64,000 nucleotides of DNA from Paenibacillus sp. J45TS6 (GCF_018403285.1 NZ_BOSJ01000015.1:39090-103089); one strand, 5' to 3'; positions 34,359 through 43,088 are shown, counted from the stretch's first letter. Numbers and translations are program-made. The notes: generated from the sequence alone by a model not told the origin.

Positions 34359-35300
34359 TCAATCGATTGGCTGCAAGTTCGCTTCAATCTCGGCACGTCT
34401 CTCTTCTAAGAAAGGAGGAAGATCCAGTCCTTCTCCAAGCGACTCTACACTTGCATCTGCTGTAAATCCAGGACCATCTGTCGCCATTTCGAATAAAATC
34501 CCATTCGATTCACGGAAATATAAACTTTGGAAGTAGAAGCGGTCTACGATCCCTGAAGTGCGGAATCCCTGTTCGTTAATAACCTTATCCCAATAGCGCA
34601 ATTCTTCCTCGTCCTTCACACGGATCGCAATATGATGAATGCTGCCTTTTCCCGGTTTTTCTATAGGTCCTTCTTGCTGTTTCACTACAATTTCTCCAAA
34701 GGACTGTCCGGCTACGGATTGATACACTACTTCATGCTCCGAACGAGATGCCTCTACATAACCGAGGAGCTCCTTTAAGGTTTTGTCTAATCGATCTGCA
34801 TAACGTACGGTTAATTCAATCGCACCAAGCCCCAATATACGATGCTCTACAGGCACCACAGAATCTTTCCATGCTGACCAGTATTCAGGAGTTTCTAATC
34901 CATCATTGTTCAGCAGCACCATTCGGAGACCTTCGTTATCCTCAAAATACAGCGCATCTTTCCCCGCATATTGGGTGATTTCTCCGTGCTGTACATCAAG
35001 TACCTCGAATCTGTTTTTCCAAAAAACTAAACTCTCATAGGACGGGACAAGTAGTCCAATCTGGCTAATGCTATTCGTTCCACGAATCGTGCTCCCAACA
35101 CGAGGCATTTCGAAAAAGGATAGTTCTGTTCCTGCGCTTCCTGTTACATCACCGTAAAACAGATGATACATACTAGGGTTATCTTGATTTACGGTCTTTT
35201 TCACTCTGCGTAAACCTAATACCTTTGTATAAAACTGATTATTTTCTTTCGCATCTTTCGTGAGCATAGAAATATGATGATGGCCTGAAATGGTATACAT
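34359..35300 (-). CDS. VOC-family ring-cleaving dioxygenase (MhqO/MhqA-like)
   Basis: 313 residues, two vicinal-oxygen-chelate (glyoxalase-like) modules. Metal ligands are recognisable as His in GHHHISMLTKD (about 8), His in SIHHIAIRVKDEEELRYW (about 220) and Glu in NGILFEMATDGPGF (about 275). The arrangement and length match MhqO/MhqA-type hydroquinone dioxygenases of Bacillus, controlled there by the MarR protein MhqR. Here a MarR gene is directly upstream on the same strand, 54 bp away. ATG with AAAGGAGAG at 8 nt. Role inferred: opening of hydroquinones/catechols formed from quinone stress. Confidence 0.85.
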   Translation of the reverse strand: MYTISGHHHISMLTKDAKENNQFYTKVLGLRRVKKTVNQDNPSMYHLFYGDVTGSAGTELSFFEMPRVGSTIRGTNSISQIGLLVPSYESLVFWKNRFEVLDVQHGEITQYAGKDALYFEDNEGLRMVLLNNDGLETPEYWSAWKDSVVPVEHRILGLGAIELTVRYADRLDKTLKELLGYVEASRSEHEVVYQSVAGQSFGEIVVKQQEGPIEKPGKGSIHHIAIRVKDEEELRYWDKVINEQGFRTSGIVDRFYFQSLYFRESNGILFEMATDGPGFTADASVESLGEGLDLPPFLEERRAEIEANLQPID

Positions 35301-35316
35301 AATAATCTCTCCTTTA

Positions 35317-35343
35317 TTAATTGACTAATCAAGTGATAGTTAA
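35317..35343. promoter_or_regulatory. MarR operator copy A (upstream of dioxygenase gene)
   Basis: TTAATTGACTAATCAAG plus TGATAGTTAA; it matches the element upstream of marR at 21 of 27 positions, and sits about 20-45 nt before the dioxygenase ATG. Confidence 0.65.
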
Positions 35344-35354
35344 AAAAATTACCG

Positions 35355-35792
35355 CTATGGCAATTTTTTCGTTTGGCTATGTTTATGAACGCGTGTCATT
35401 AATCGATATAATGTTTTCTTCTCTTCTTCATCTAGTACTTCATCAAAAAAGGAAGATTGAAATTTAATTTGGTGTGTCATTGCTTGGGTAAGTGCTTCTT
35501 CCCCTTTTTCAGTCAAACGAATTGTTTTCGTCTTCCAGTGTTGCTGACGCTCGATATACTTCTCTCTCTCAAGCCTAGCTAACATACGAGAAATACCGCC
35601 TTGTGTTACGGTTACTTTCTCAGCGAGTTCCGATTGAGTCAGTGGTTGGTAGACCGATATTTGCATAAGAACATCAAATTGAGCGGTCGTTAGATCAAAC
35701 TGCTTCAAAAATTCATTGGATAATTGATTGCTCTGGTGAGTAAAGCGCACTAGACGTAACCATATTAATGAACCTAGTGTGTTTTTCTCCAT
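35355..35792 (-). CDS. MarR-family regulator of the dioxygenase cluster
   Basis: 145 residues from ATG 35792 (GAGGGG at 6 nt; the ATG at 35798 lies on this site). [50 protein letters not shown] is the winged [18 protein letters not shown] the wing. No cysteine is present at all, so sensing is by ligand rather than thiol oxidation, unlike OhrR or YodB. Related operator-like copies occur before this gene and the dioxygenase gene, pointing to autorepression and control of the two enzymes downstream. Confidence 0.86.
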   Translation of the reverse strand: MEKNTLGSLIWLRLVRFTHQSNQLSNEFLKQFDLTTAQFDVLMQISVYQPLTQSELAEKVTVTQGGISRMLARLEREKYIERQQHWKTKTIRLTEKGEEALTQAMTHQIKFQSSFFDEVLDEEEKKTLYRLMTRVHKHSQTKKLP

Positions 35793-35815
35793 TGGCATCC
35801 CCTCAAGTCATTGTT

Positions 35816-35842
35816 TCTACTATCACTTTACTACTCAATTGA
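35816..35842. promoter_or_regulatory. MarR operator copy B (upstream of marR)
   Basis: Reverse complement reads TCAATTGAGTAGTAAAG then TGATAGTAGA, 21 of 27 positions identical to copy A, but in the opposite orientation relative to transcription. Confidence 0.65.
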
Positions 35843-35892
35843 TAAATATGCAAGCTTTTTATCTTAAATTAAAGATAAACGTTCTAATTCAT

Positions 35893-35934
35893 AAAAATAA
35901 GCCTGCCCGATCATCAAAAGATCCAGGCAGGCCA
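35893..35934 (-). terminator. Terminator of the CNNM/CorC gene pair
   Basis: GCCTGCC / GGCAGGC arms with inner GATC pairing and TTATTTTTAT on the minus strand. Confidence 0.85.
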
Positions 35935-35937
35935 TTA

Positions 35938-36984
35938 TTAGGTCAACACAGCTTCGTCACGAATATCCCCTACAATTTCTTCTAAGATATCTTCCATCGT
36001 AACAAGCCCTATCGTAATTCCTTCTTCATTCGTTACAGCCGCGATATGAACACGACTTTGCTGCATTTTTATGAGAACATCTTTAATTGAAGCGTTCTGC
36101 GAGAAGCGAGGCATATCATGGATAAATTCACCCATTCTACATTCTCTTCCTGCAGCCATACTTGTCAGCATTTCTTTCGTGTTAATAAATCCAATAAATC
36201 GATGTTTATTTCTCTCTTCGATAACAGGATACCGCGTGTATTCATTCTGGTTTAGAACTTCCATCATCTCATGAAGGGACATTCCGCTACTTAAAGTAAC
36301 GATCTGCTCGCGTTCGATCATAATTTCTTTAAGCAATCGCTCATCAAATGCAAAAATGTTCTCCAGGTAATCCAGTTCTATCTGATTGATCTCTCCACGT
36401 TCATAGCTATGATTCACAATCAGCTTGAGCTCCTCTTCCGAATACACGGTATCGTGGCCGGCAGGTTTCACCCCAAATATACGAAGCAAGATCCGAGCTG
36501 AACCATTCAGTGCATAAATAAACGGATACATGACTTTACCGAACCAATAAAGCGGTGTAGCAAGTAGTAATGTCATCTTTTCTGCAAACTGAATAGCTAG
36601 TGTCTTAGGTGCTAATTCACCGATAACCACATGTAAAAATGTAATAATAGCGAGGGCAATGGTGTATGACAGCACCGTTGCTAGAGCTGCTGGTACATCA
36701 AAATGATCAAAAATCGGATGCAGTATTTTTTCAACCGTCGGTTCACCCAACGCACCAAGTACAAGCGCAGTAATGGTAATACCGAGCTGACAGGCTGATA
36801 GATAATAATCAAGATCATGTGCTACTTTTTTGGCAGTTATCGCCTTCTTATTCCCATCCGCAATCAGTTGTTCGATCCTGGACATCCGTACTTTAAGAAT
36901 TGCAAATTCCGCTCCGACAAAGAAAGCGGTGAGTCCAATAAATACAGCGACCAAAACTAAGTTTAACGCAATTATTCCGTCCAA
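35938..36984 (-). CDS. CNNM/CorC-type DUF21-CBS membrane protein lacking the C-terminal domain
   Basis: 348 residues: DUF21/CNNM transmembrane domain (about 1-195, four helices) with ACQLGITITALVLGALGEP and GELAPKTLAIQFAEK signatures, then a CBS pair (about 215-340). It ends at EIVGDIRDEAVLT, right after CBS2, so the CorC_HlyC (transporter-associated) domain of about 85 residues present in the paralogue upstream is missing. Such proteins (B. subtilis YhdP/MpfA, CNNM) export Mg2+ or related ions. Start is TTG; an in-frame TGA just upstream excludes earlier starts. The stop is followed by a terminator, so the short form looks settled rather than freshly broken. Confidence 0.86.
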   Translation of the reverse strand: MDGIIALNLVLVAVFIGLTAFFVGAEFAILKVRMSRIEQLIADGNKKAITAKKVAHDLDYYLSACQLGITITALVLGALGEPTVEKILHPIFDHFDVPAALATVLSYTIALAIITFLHVVIGELAPKTLAIQFAEKMTLLLATPLYWFGKVMYPFIYALNGSARILLRIFGVKPAGHDTVYSEEELKLIVNHSYERGEINQIELDYLENIFAFDERLLKEIMIEREQIVTLSSGMSLHEMMEVLNQNEYTRYPVIEERNKHRFIGFINTKEMLTSMAAGRECRMGEFIHDMPRFSQNASIKDVLIKMQQSRVHIAAVTNEEGITIGLVTMEDILEEIVGDIRDEAVLT

Positions 36985-37015
36985 TTCATTCCCTCAGGCT
37001 GAGGGATTCACCTCC
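36985..37015 (-). promoter_or_regulatory. Shine-Dalgarno / hairpin / TTG start element, copy 1
   Basis: GGAGGTGA (37008-37015) is 23 nt from the TTG start, far beyond normal spacing; between them TCCCTCAG-G-CTGAGGGA (36990-37006) can fold and bring the two to about 6 nt. In-frame TGA upstream forces this start. Confidence 0.6.
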
Positions 37016-37056
37016 AAGAAATTGATCTTACTTTCTTTCATCAAAAGAGAATCCCT

Positions 37057-38364
37057 CTATTTATGATGAACACGCTGAAGAATAACTTGCTTAATCTGAT
37101 AGTTATCCATCTCTGCGACAGTCCATGTAAATTCTCCATGTTCAATCACATCACCGGTCTCAACCGTTGTACCTTTATGATATTGAATCCAACCTCCAAT
37201 GGTGTCCATCTCTTCATCGCCCTCAAAAATGAAACCAAACTGCTTCTCCAGTTCGTTCAGGAGGACACGACCGTTAATCAAATACTCATGTTCCCCTGTT
37301 TTTTGTATATCCGCTACTTCATCCGCATCAAATTCATCACGAATTTCGCCTACAATTTCTTCTAATATATCTTCCATGGTAAGGATGCCGGATGTACCTC
37401 CGTATTCATCAATAACGACGGCCATATGCACTTGTTGCTGTTGCATTTTAATCATGGCATCCTGAATCCTTGTATTTTCAACAACATAGGGAAGTTCCCG
37501 AATGAAATCAGAGAGCTTGCTTTCTTTTTTAGCAACAATATAGGGCAGCATTTTCTTCACATTCACTACCCCAACAATCCGATCTTTGTCCCCTGCCTCA
37601 ATGACAGGATAACGGGAATAATTGTATTGATCTAAAATAGGAATGATATCTACATACTCCATATCCTGATCTATAGTAATCAGTTCTGTCCTAGGGACCA
37701 TGATGTCTTTGGCAACGCGCTCGTCGAAAGAAAAAACATTTTCCATGTAGGCAAGTTTCGTCTGGTTAATCTCGCCGCCTTCATAACTTTGATTCATAAT
37801 AATTCGCAGCTCATCTTCCGAATAGGCCTGATCATGCCCCGCAGGCTTAACACCAAAAGCACGAAGTAGGACACGTGACGCCCCATTTAATGCCCAAATG
37901 AATGGATACATCACCTTACCAAACCAATAAAGGGGTGCAGCAAGCAGCATGGTTATCTTCTCAGCGTATTGAATCGCTACTGTCTTCGGTGCCATCTCTC
38001 CCACTACCACATGCAGAAAGGTTACGAAAATAAAAGCAATCGCATAAGAAGCAGCAGAAGCAATCGATTCTGGTACATACAAGTAATCAAATAATGGATA
38101 TAATAAGCGTTCCACCGTCGGTTTTCCTAGAGCCCCAAGTCCGAGCGCCGTAACCGTAATACCTAATTGACAGGCTGAAAGATAATAATCTAGATCTGCG
38201 ACGACCTTCTTCGCCAAGACTGCTTTTTTATTGCCTTCGGCAATGAGTTGGTCGATCTGAGACATACGTATTTTAACAACAGCAAATTCGGATGCAACGA
38301 AAAAAGCAGTGAGTCCAATTAATATAAAAAGTATGAATAAATTCGTAATGGTTACAATGTCCAA
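37057..38364 (-). CDS. CNNM/CorC-type DUF21-CBS-CorC_HlyC membrane protein
   Basis: 435 residues with the full domain set: DUF21 membrane part (about 1-195; ACQLGITVTALGLGALGKP, GEMAPKTVAIQYAEK), two CBS domains (about 210-340; MVPRTELITIDQD and AVVIDEYGGTSGILTMEDILEEIVGEI) and the C-terminal CorC_HlyC domain (about 350-430). Probable Mg2+/divalent cation exporter like B. subtilis MpfA. It is the first of two tandem paralogues (72 bp apart), very alike in the membrane domain, so a duplication. TTG start with the same SD/hairpin leader as its paralogue. Confidence 0.9.
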   Translation of the reverse strand: MDIVTITNLFILFILIGLTAFFVASEFAVVKIRMSQIDQLIAEGNKKAVLAKKVVADLDYYLSACQLGITVTALGLGALGKPTVERLLYPLFDYLYVPESIASAASYAIAFIFVTFLHVVVGEMAPKTVAIQYAEKITMLLAAPLYWFGKVMYPFIWALNGASRVLLRAFGVKPAGHDQAYSEDELRIIMNQSYEGGEINQTKLAYMENVFSFDERVAKDIMVPRTELITIDQDMEYVDIIPILDQYNYSRYPVIEAGDKDRIVGVVNVKKMLPYIVAKKESKLSDFIRELPYVVENTRIQDAMIKMQQQQVHMAVVIDEYGGTSGILTMEDILEEIVGEIRDEFDADEVADIQKTGEHEYLINGRVLLNELEKQFGFIFEGDEEMDTIGGWIQYHKGTTVETGDVIEHGEFTWTVAEMDNYQIKQVILQRVHHK

Positions 38365-38394
38365 TGACTTCCCTCAGCTGAGGGATTCACCTCC
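38365..38394 (-). promoter_or_regulatory. Shine-Dalgarno / hairpin / TTG start element, copy 2
   Basis: GGAGGTGA (38387-38394) then perfect palindrome CCCTCAGCTGAGGG (38371-38384), then TTG 38364; 22 nt from SD to start. In-frame TGA lies within the hairpin. In the remaining 38395-38673 I see no gene. Confidence 0.6.
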
Positions 38395-38673
38395 AAAAAT
38401 AGTTTCATTCTAAGTGAGTTTGAGTCCTGCCTCCTTTTTCGTAATCCATATGGATTAAAATAAGAAAACCATACAGCTCAACGTAACGGTTTGCTTGTTT
38501 CAACGATACCATATAATCTAAAAATCTCTAAACTTACCTATATTACAATTTCGTAAGAGAACTGTAAGTTAAAAGATTAGCACGTCATCTTTGCATTTAT
38601 TTATAATTAAACTTGGTAAATGACCCTTAAGCTAAGAAACCTCATCTCACTTGATTTGAAAGGATAATACCTG

Positions 38674-39699
38674 ATGACCAAGAAAACAAAACAAGCCCTG
38701 ATTACTGTTATCACATTGATTGCGCTGGCTGCTTTACTCGCGGGGGGTTACTATTTTATTTCTATCGCAAATGAACTTGGAGACTTGCAAAAAACAGGAG
38801 AAGACTCGCCTTTTTACAATATTGAAAAGGTAGATCAGGACTCTGCCATAGAGCCCCCGGTTTGGGAAGGCGACGAGCCTGTAAACGTGCTTCTTATGGG
38901 TGTGGATGCGAGAGGTTTCTCTGAGGGTGAGATCCCGCGGTCTGATACGATGCTAGTGGCTTCAATAGATCCAGTTACAAAGAAAATCTCCTTGTTCTCT
39001 CTGTTACGTGATACATATACCGCAATACCGAACTATGGAAACAATCGAATTAATACGGCTATTACCCATGGTCCAGACATAGCAATGCAAGCGGCAAGTG
39101 ACCTTTTAGGAATTCCCATTCCGTATTATGTGTACACCGACTTCCAAGGCTTCATCAAACTCGTGGATGCAGTGGACGGCGTAGATATCGAAGTAGAAAA
39201 AGATTTATATTATGTGAGCAAGGCAGATAACCATGAATACGATATCGATTTAAAGCAGGGATTTCAGCACCTTGATGGAGAAAAAGCATTAATGTATGTC
39301 CGTTTTAGACATGATGCGATGTCGGATTTTTCTAGAACAGAAAGGCAACGTAAACTGCTGGGAGCCATTGCTGAGAAACTGAAAACCACGTCATCCATGG
39401 CAAGGCTTCCTTCGATCCTGAAGGGAGTCAACCCATATATTGATACGAACCTTACATTTAATGATATCTGGAAGCTTGCCGCTCTTGGGGTTCAAAGCAA
39501 TCTCCAAGCTACTGAGCAAATACCTCCTATGAATTTGATTAAAGAGACAAAGATTGGCGGTGCAGCTGTTCTTACCGTCAAAGATCCAGATGAACTAAAA
39601 GCATACGTTCAAGAAGTACTCGGCTCCGGACAAGATTCCGCAGATCATGAAGAAGATGTGGAAAATAAAGAAGATACAGAAGTAATTTCAACCTATTAA
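38674..39699 (+). CDS. LytR-CpsA-Psr (LCP) family wall-polymer ligase
   Basis: 341 residues: short basic start, membrane helix at about 8-30, external LCP domain (about 68-260) and an acidic tail (about 318-341). Catalytic-core motifs are intact: VLLMGVDARG, PRSDTMLVASID (Asp for Mg), FSLLRDTYTAIP (Arg), and YVRFRHDAMSDFSRTERQRKLL (Arg-rich pyrophosphate clamp). LCP enzymes transfer undecaprenyl-linked teichoic-acid or capsule chains to peptidoglycan. ATG with AAAGGAT upstream; single gene. Which polymer is attached cannot be told. Confidence 0.92.
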   Translation: MTKKTKQALITVITLIALAALLAGGYYFISIANELGDLQKTGEDSPFYNIEKVDQDSAIEPPVWEGDEPVNVLLMGVDARGFSEGEIPRSDTMLVASIDPVTKKISLFSLLRDTYTAIPNYGNNRINTAITHGPDIAMQAASDLLGIPIPYYVYTDFQGFIKLVDAVDGVDIEVEKDLYYVSKADNHEYDIDLKQGFQHLDGEKALMYVRFRHDAMSDFSRTERQRKLLGAIAEKLKTTSSMARLPSILKGVNPYIDTNLTFNDIWKLAALGVQSNLQATEQIPPMNLIKETKIGGAAVLTVKDPDELKAYVQEVLGSGQDSADHEEDVENKEDTEVISTY

Positions 39700-39743
39700 A
39701 AAACAGCCATTACCCGGTATTCCTACGGGGTAATGGCTGTTGC
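39700..39743. terminator. Bidirectional terminator
   Basis: AACAGCCATTACCC / GGGTAATGGCTGTT arms; six T on the minus strand, weaker on the plus strand; between convergent LCP and TM2 genes. Confidence 0.85.
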
Positions 39744-39751
39744 ATCATGTA

Positions 39752-39973
39752 TTATACATACTTGCTATTATATTTGGCGTTAAAATCTTCATCCGATTTC
39801 ACGAGATAAATAATCCCCTCAATCAGCCCCAGAAATCCTGGAATGGCCGTCCATGATAAAAGAAGGTACGCTATGCCCCAACCAATTCTTCCTAAATAAA
39901 ATTTATGTATACCTAATGATCCAAGCAGAATAGCTAGTACACCGGCTACCACTTTATTCTTCATTTCTTTCAC
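39752..39973 (-). CDS. TM2-domain membrane protein
   Basis: 73 residues. Two helices (about 7-22 and 28-55) joined by the TM2 hallmark GSLGIHKFYLGRIGWGIAYLLL, then GLIEGIIYLVKSDEDFNAKYN. TM2 proteins are small, widespread and of unknown role. ATG with GGGAGG about 6 nt upstream. Single gene. Confidence 0.88.
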   Translation of the reverse strand: MKEMKNKVVAGVLAILLGSLGIHKFYLGRIGWGIAYLLLSWTAIPGFLGLIEGIIYLVKSDEDFNAKYNSKYV

Positions 39974-40082
39974 CTCCCAAGCTATTGCATTGTATCATAT
40001 ATTCTTTAAAAATCACCATTTTGAAAAGACAAAAATTAAAGACTATATGATCTGCTGCTACAATAACTATAGGAAAAAAATC

Positions 40083-40121
40083 AAAAAAGATGAACCCTGT
40101 TCATACAGAGCCCATCTTTCT
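40083..40121 (-). terminator. Terminator of the cysteine-rich protein gene
   Basis: AAAGATG / CATCTTT arms with inner CTGT/ACAG pairing and a T-rich minus-strand flank. Confidence 0.78.
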
Positions 40122-40144
40122 TTACTTCTTTATAACCTGATCCA

Positions 40145-40483
40145 TTAAGCTGCCATTTCACGGCAAATTTTTGCACAAGCAAAACATGCTTCTGCACATT
40201 GCTGACAATGGTCGTGGTCATGTTTTTTACATTCGTTACCGCATGCTTCGCAAGCCTCTGCACAAGCTAGACAAATGGCTTTCGCATAACTACTGTTCAT
40301 TGACATGGCATGCGCTGCAAACTCGCATAGATCAGCACATTCCCGGTCCAGTCGGATGCATTCTTTCATCATTTCAACGTGTTCCTCATCCAAGCAAGAT
40401 GAATAACAGTGGTTACAAGCAGCCATACATTTTAAACACGCTTCAATACACTCTTTGTAATTTTGGTTTATCATTGTATGCAA
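40145..40483 (-). CDS. Cysteine-rich four-helix-bundle copper-binding protein (YhjQ/Csp-like)
   Basis: 112 residues with 19 cysteines in repeated CxxxC and CxxC spacing on amphipathic helices (KECIEACLKCMAACNHC, AICLACAEACEACGNEC, CQQCAEACFACAKIC) plus a KHDHDHC loop. This is the ferredoxin-like/DUF326 pattern of B. subtilis YhjQ and the Csp copper-storage proteins, in which Cys lining the bundle bind many Cu(I). No signal peptide, so it is cytosolic. Met4 is an alternative start. Neighbouring genes are not metal related, but the window also holds CopC/CopD and caa3 oxidase genes. Confidence 0.85.
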   Translation of the reverse strand: MHTMINQNYKECIEACLKCMAACNHCYSSCLDEEHVEMMKECIRLDRECADLCEFAAHAMSMNSSYAKAICLACAEACEACGNECKKHDHDHCQQCAEACFACAKICREMAA

Positions 40484-40711
40484 CTCCTCTCTATGTTTAT
40501 GTAAATAGAATCAATCCCTACTCTCTATTACCCTAGGACGAAATATAGTAACATTTATTAATTATATCGATAAGTCACAGTGCAGATCCCTCACATCAGA
40601 TCGAAGACTTACTCTCTCCAATCTCACCTTCTCTGAATACGAACCACAACTCGGCCTATGCTGCACTATCAGAAGTTTTCCTAAAGCCAACCGTTACACC
40701 GTATTTTCATC

Positions 40712-40752
40712 AACAAAAAAACTGCCCGACCCATGGTAAGGATCGAGCAGGC
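40712..40752 (-). terminator. Terminator downstream of the NCS2 permease gene
   Basis: CTGCCCGACCC / GGATCGAGCAG arms and seven T on the minus strand, 70 nt beyond the stop. The rest of 40484-40710 holds nothing recognisable. Confidence 0.75.
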
Positions 40753-40824
40753 TGGTCTTCATATCTAATGAATACTTTAGAACAAAATTCTTTTATTTAT
40801 AGTGCATACGAACATTTCGAATAA

Positions 40825-42210
40825 TTAATTAACAGAAGTCGCTGTCGCAACCTTCTCTTTAACAGCAGACTCAGCTGCAGCATTCATTTCTTTTTGAGGT
40901 GCTTTCGTCTCATATTTATCCCAGCGCACAAAATTCTCTAGGATAATTACCATGACAACCCCAATCACAAGTCCATTAGACAGAATCGGGGTTAAGAGCG
41001 GTGGAAACTCGGTAAACGCAGAAGAAGGTATATTCATGATGCTGATTCCTATGAGTACCGGAAGAGCCACACGATAGATCGTTTTGGGATTGAAAACTGC
41101 CCCTTGGAACGTCCGAATCGCTGTACCAAACATCTGCAAGTAAGCTGCAAAAAGCACTGCATTTCCTACGGATAAAGGAAGCTGCGCTAACCATCCGCTA
41201 AGAGAAGGAAATACCCCTACCAAGATAAACATGACGGAGCCTGCAAATAGAGCAGCTCGCCGCAGTACCTTTGTATTTTCAAGAAAACCAATAGAGGAAG
41301 CAAACGTACCAAAGGGAATGAGCCCGAGACAACCGCCCAGAATGGAAAAGAAATTCGTAAACAAAAATGATCTTCTGTACTGTTTCTCTGTTGTCTCTCT
41401 CTGATACATTTTACTTGCTGCGATTAAGCTCGTTAAGGTATTCGTCATATTCACAAGGCCCGCGATCAGACCAACTAAGATAATCCCCGGCTCAAGCTGT
41501 GGTGTTCCCCATGGAAACCAGTGCCACACTCCATTTGCTCCTTCCGCAACAGAGCGCGCACTCTCTCCGCCCCCGAACAAAATCGCATAAGCAATCCAGC
41601 CTACAACAATTCCGCTCAGCAAAGAAAACTGTCCGAATTTACCTTTCCCTTTAATATGAATAATGGCGACAACCACAATAATGAAGAGTGACAGACCAGC
41701 AAGCGACAAATCCCACTTCCCTGTCTGATCATATCCGATCATGCCTTTAAAAAAGGTGTTGGCCAGCTGAAATGTGAGCAGAAGCAAATATACACCCATA
41801 ACAATTGGCGTAAAAATACGCTGAAGTACTTTTAAAAATCCGCACAGCGTAAGGATAATTACGAGTATACTTGATAAGACAAAACCGCTGGTTAGACTTG
41901 CTGCGACCGATGCGAGAGAAAGCCCCATCGCCGGTGCAGACGCGCATATACTGAGAACAAGTCCCCACCATACGCCAGCTGGCCCATCCATGAGAGCATA
42001 ACGATGCCCCCATATCACTTGTATGATACAGAGAATTCCGGTCAGTATGAAGGAACGCTGCATCGACCCCGCAATCTCACCCGGCGCAAGCCCAAGTGCA
42101 TGACCAATGGATAGGGGTACCATAACTGTGTTTGTAAACAAAAAGAAAAGCCACTGCACACCGGCAAGCAGCACACTAAATGAATATCTTGATTTCAACT
42201 GTTCCATCAT
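40825..42210 (-). CDS. NCS2-family uracil/xanthine-type permease (YwdJ-like)
   Basis: 461 residues, about 12-14 membrane helices of the UraA/PbuX fold. SVLLAGVQWLFFLFTNTVMVPLSIGHALGL is the N-terminal signature; the region RYALMDGPAGVWWGLVLS and the QLEPGIILVGLIAGLVNMTNTLTSLIAASKMYQRE segment correspond to substrate-binding helices 3 and 8, though divergent from the second permease at 59.9-61.2 kb. Resembles B. subtilis YwdJ; substrate probably a nucleobase. Ala/Lys-rich tail after 435. Start ATG-ATG. Single gene, no riboswitch seen upstream. Confidence 0.83.
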   Translation of the reverse strand: MMEQLKSRYSFSVLLAGVQWLFFLFTNTVMVPLSIGHALGLAPGEIAGSMQRSFILTGILCIIQVIWGHRYALMDGPAGVWWGLVLSICASAPAMGLSLASVAASLTSGFVLSSILVIILTLCGFLKVLQRIFTPIVMGVYLLLLTFQLANTFFKGMIGYDQTGKWDLSLAGLSLFIIVVVAIIHIKGKGKFGQFSLLSGIVVGWIAYAILFGGGESARSVAEGANGVWHWFPWGTPQLEPGIILVGLIAGLVNMTNTLTSLIAASKMYQRETTEKQYRRSFLFTNFFSILGGCLGLIPFGTFASSIGFLENTKVLRRAALFAGSVMFILVGVFPSLSGWLAQLPLSVGNAVLFAAYLQMFGTAIRTFQGAVFNPKTIYRVALPVLIGISIMNIPSSAFTEFPPLLTPILSNGLVIGVVMVIILENFVRWDKYETKAPQKEMNAAAESAVKEKVATATSVN

Positions 42211-42259
42211 TTCTATTTCCCATCTTTCACCATCATAATTACATAATCTTTGTATATCT

Positions 42260-42967
42260 TTATTTAGCCCCTGCCTGTTCTAAAATGGAAATCATTTCGG
42301 TGTAACCATGCCTCTTGGCATGCTGTAAAGGCGTAACCCCATCACTGTCGGCCAGATTAACATCCACTCCATGAGAGACAAGCAGTTTCACAATTTGGGT
42401 ATGGTTTACCCCGCCATCGCCAAGAATGACAGCTTCAAGCAGAGCAGTCCATCCTAAATTGTTAACATGATCAATATCTACATCCGAATGCTGAAGTAAA
42501 TACTCTACAATCTCCACATGACCTCGGTCAGCAGCAGGAATAAGGGCAGTGCCGCCAAAACGATTCGTTATGCGGGTATCCGCTCCAGCTTCCACCATTA
42601 GCTTCACGATCTCTAACTTGCCCTCGGCACCTGCATAGAGCAGTGGATTGTCATTCCGTTGATCCTGGAGATTGAGATCGGCCCCTGCATCAATCAATGC
42701 TTTTACCGTATCTTGCTTATCGTTATGAGTCGCTGCCAGGATCGCTGTTCGTCCTTTGGCATCTGTTGTATTTATATCTACACCTGATTCCACTAATGCT
42801 AAGACTCGGTCTGTTTCACCACGTTCAGCTGCCTTGATTAGTTCTGTTGGCATCACTTCTCCACCTTCCTTGTTTACTTCTTCCCTGGATGGTTCATTCG
42901 AAGGATGATTACAACCTAAAAGCATGAGTACAAGTACACAAATGATTCCTGCTCCAGGCAACCTCAC
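42260..42967 (-). CDS. Ankyrin-repeat lipoprotein
   Basis: 235 residues. A signal sequence ends in lipobox LMLLGC (Cys19), then a short linker and about five ankyrin repeats (from residue 39), each with the D-x-x-G-x-T-A/P-L-x-x-A core: DAKGRTAILAATHNDKQDTVKALIDAGADLN, then NDNPLLYAGAEGKLEIVK, GGTALIPAADRGHVEIVEYLLQ, LGWTALLEAVILGDG and DGVTPLQHAKRHGYTEM. It would be anchored to the outer face of the membrane as a protein-binding scaffold. GTG start with GGAGGG 6 nt upstream. Divergent from LysR gene 43089. Partner unknown. Confidence 0.88.
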   Translation of the reverse strand: MRLPGAGIICVLVLMLLGCNHPSNEPSREEVNKEGGEVMPTELIKAAERGETDRVLALVESGVDINTTDAKGRTAILAATHNDKQDTVKALIDAGADLNLQDQRNDNPLLYAGAEGKLEIVKLMVEAGADTRITNRFGGTALIPAADRGHVEIVEYLLQHSDVDIDHVNNLGWTALLEAVILGDGGVNHTQIVKLLVSHGVDVNLADSDGVTPLQHAKRHGYTEMISILEQAGAK

Positions 42968-43047
42968 ATTATCCCTCCATCGCTATGCTATGTTTGTATG
43001 GTATCATGAGCATAACTATATTAAAAATATTTAATACCTTGCAAAAG

Positions 43048-43064
43048 TATATGGAATTCATATA
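43048..43064. promoter_or_regulatory. Dyad between the ankyrin and LysR genes
   Basis: TATATG-N5-CATATA, 25 nt before the LysR ATG; the symmetry fits a LysR-type (T-N11-A) site for autoregulation. Confidence 0.5.
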
Positions 43065-43088
43065 GATATCGACAAGGAGAGCTTACCT

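Noticed and set aside
38395-38673. Mg2+ or Mn2+ riboswitch upstream of the CNNM genes
   Set aside because: No M-box or yybP-ykoY core elements found; only the start-site hairpin stands out.
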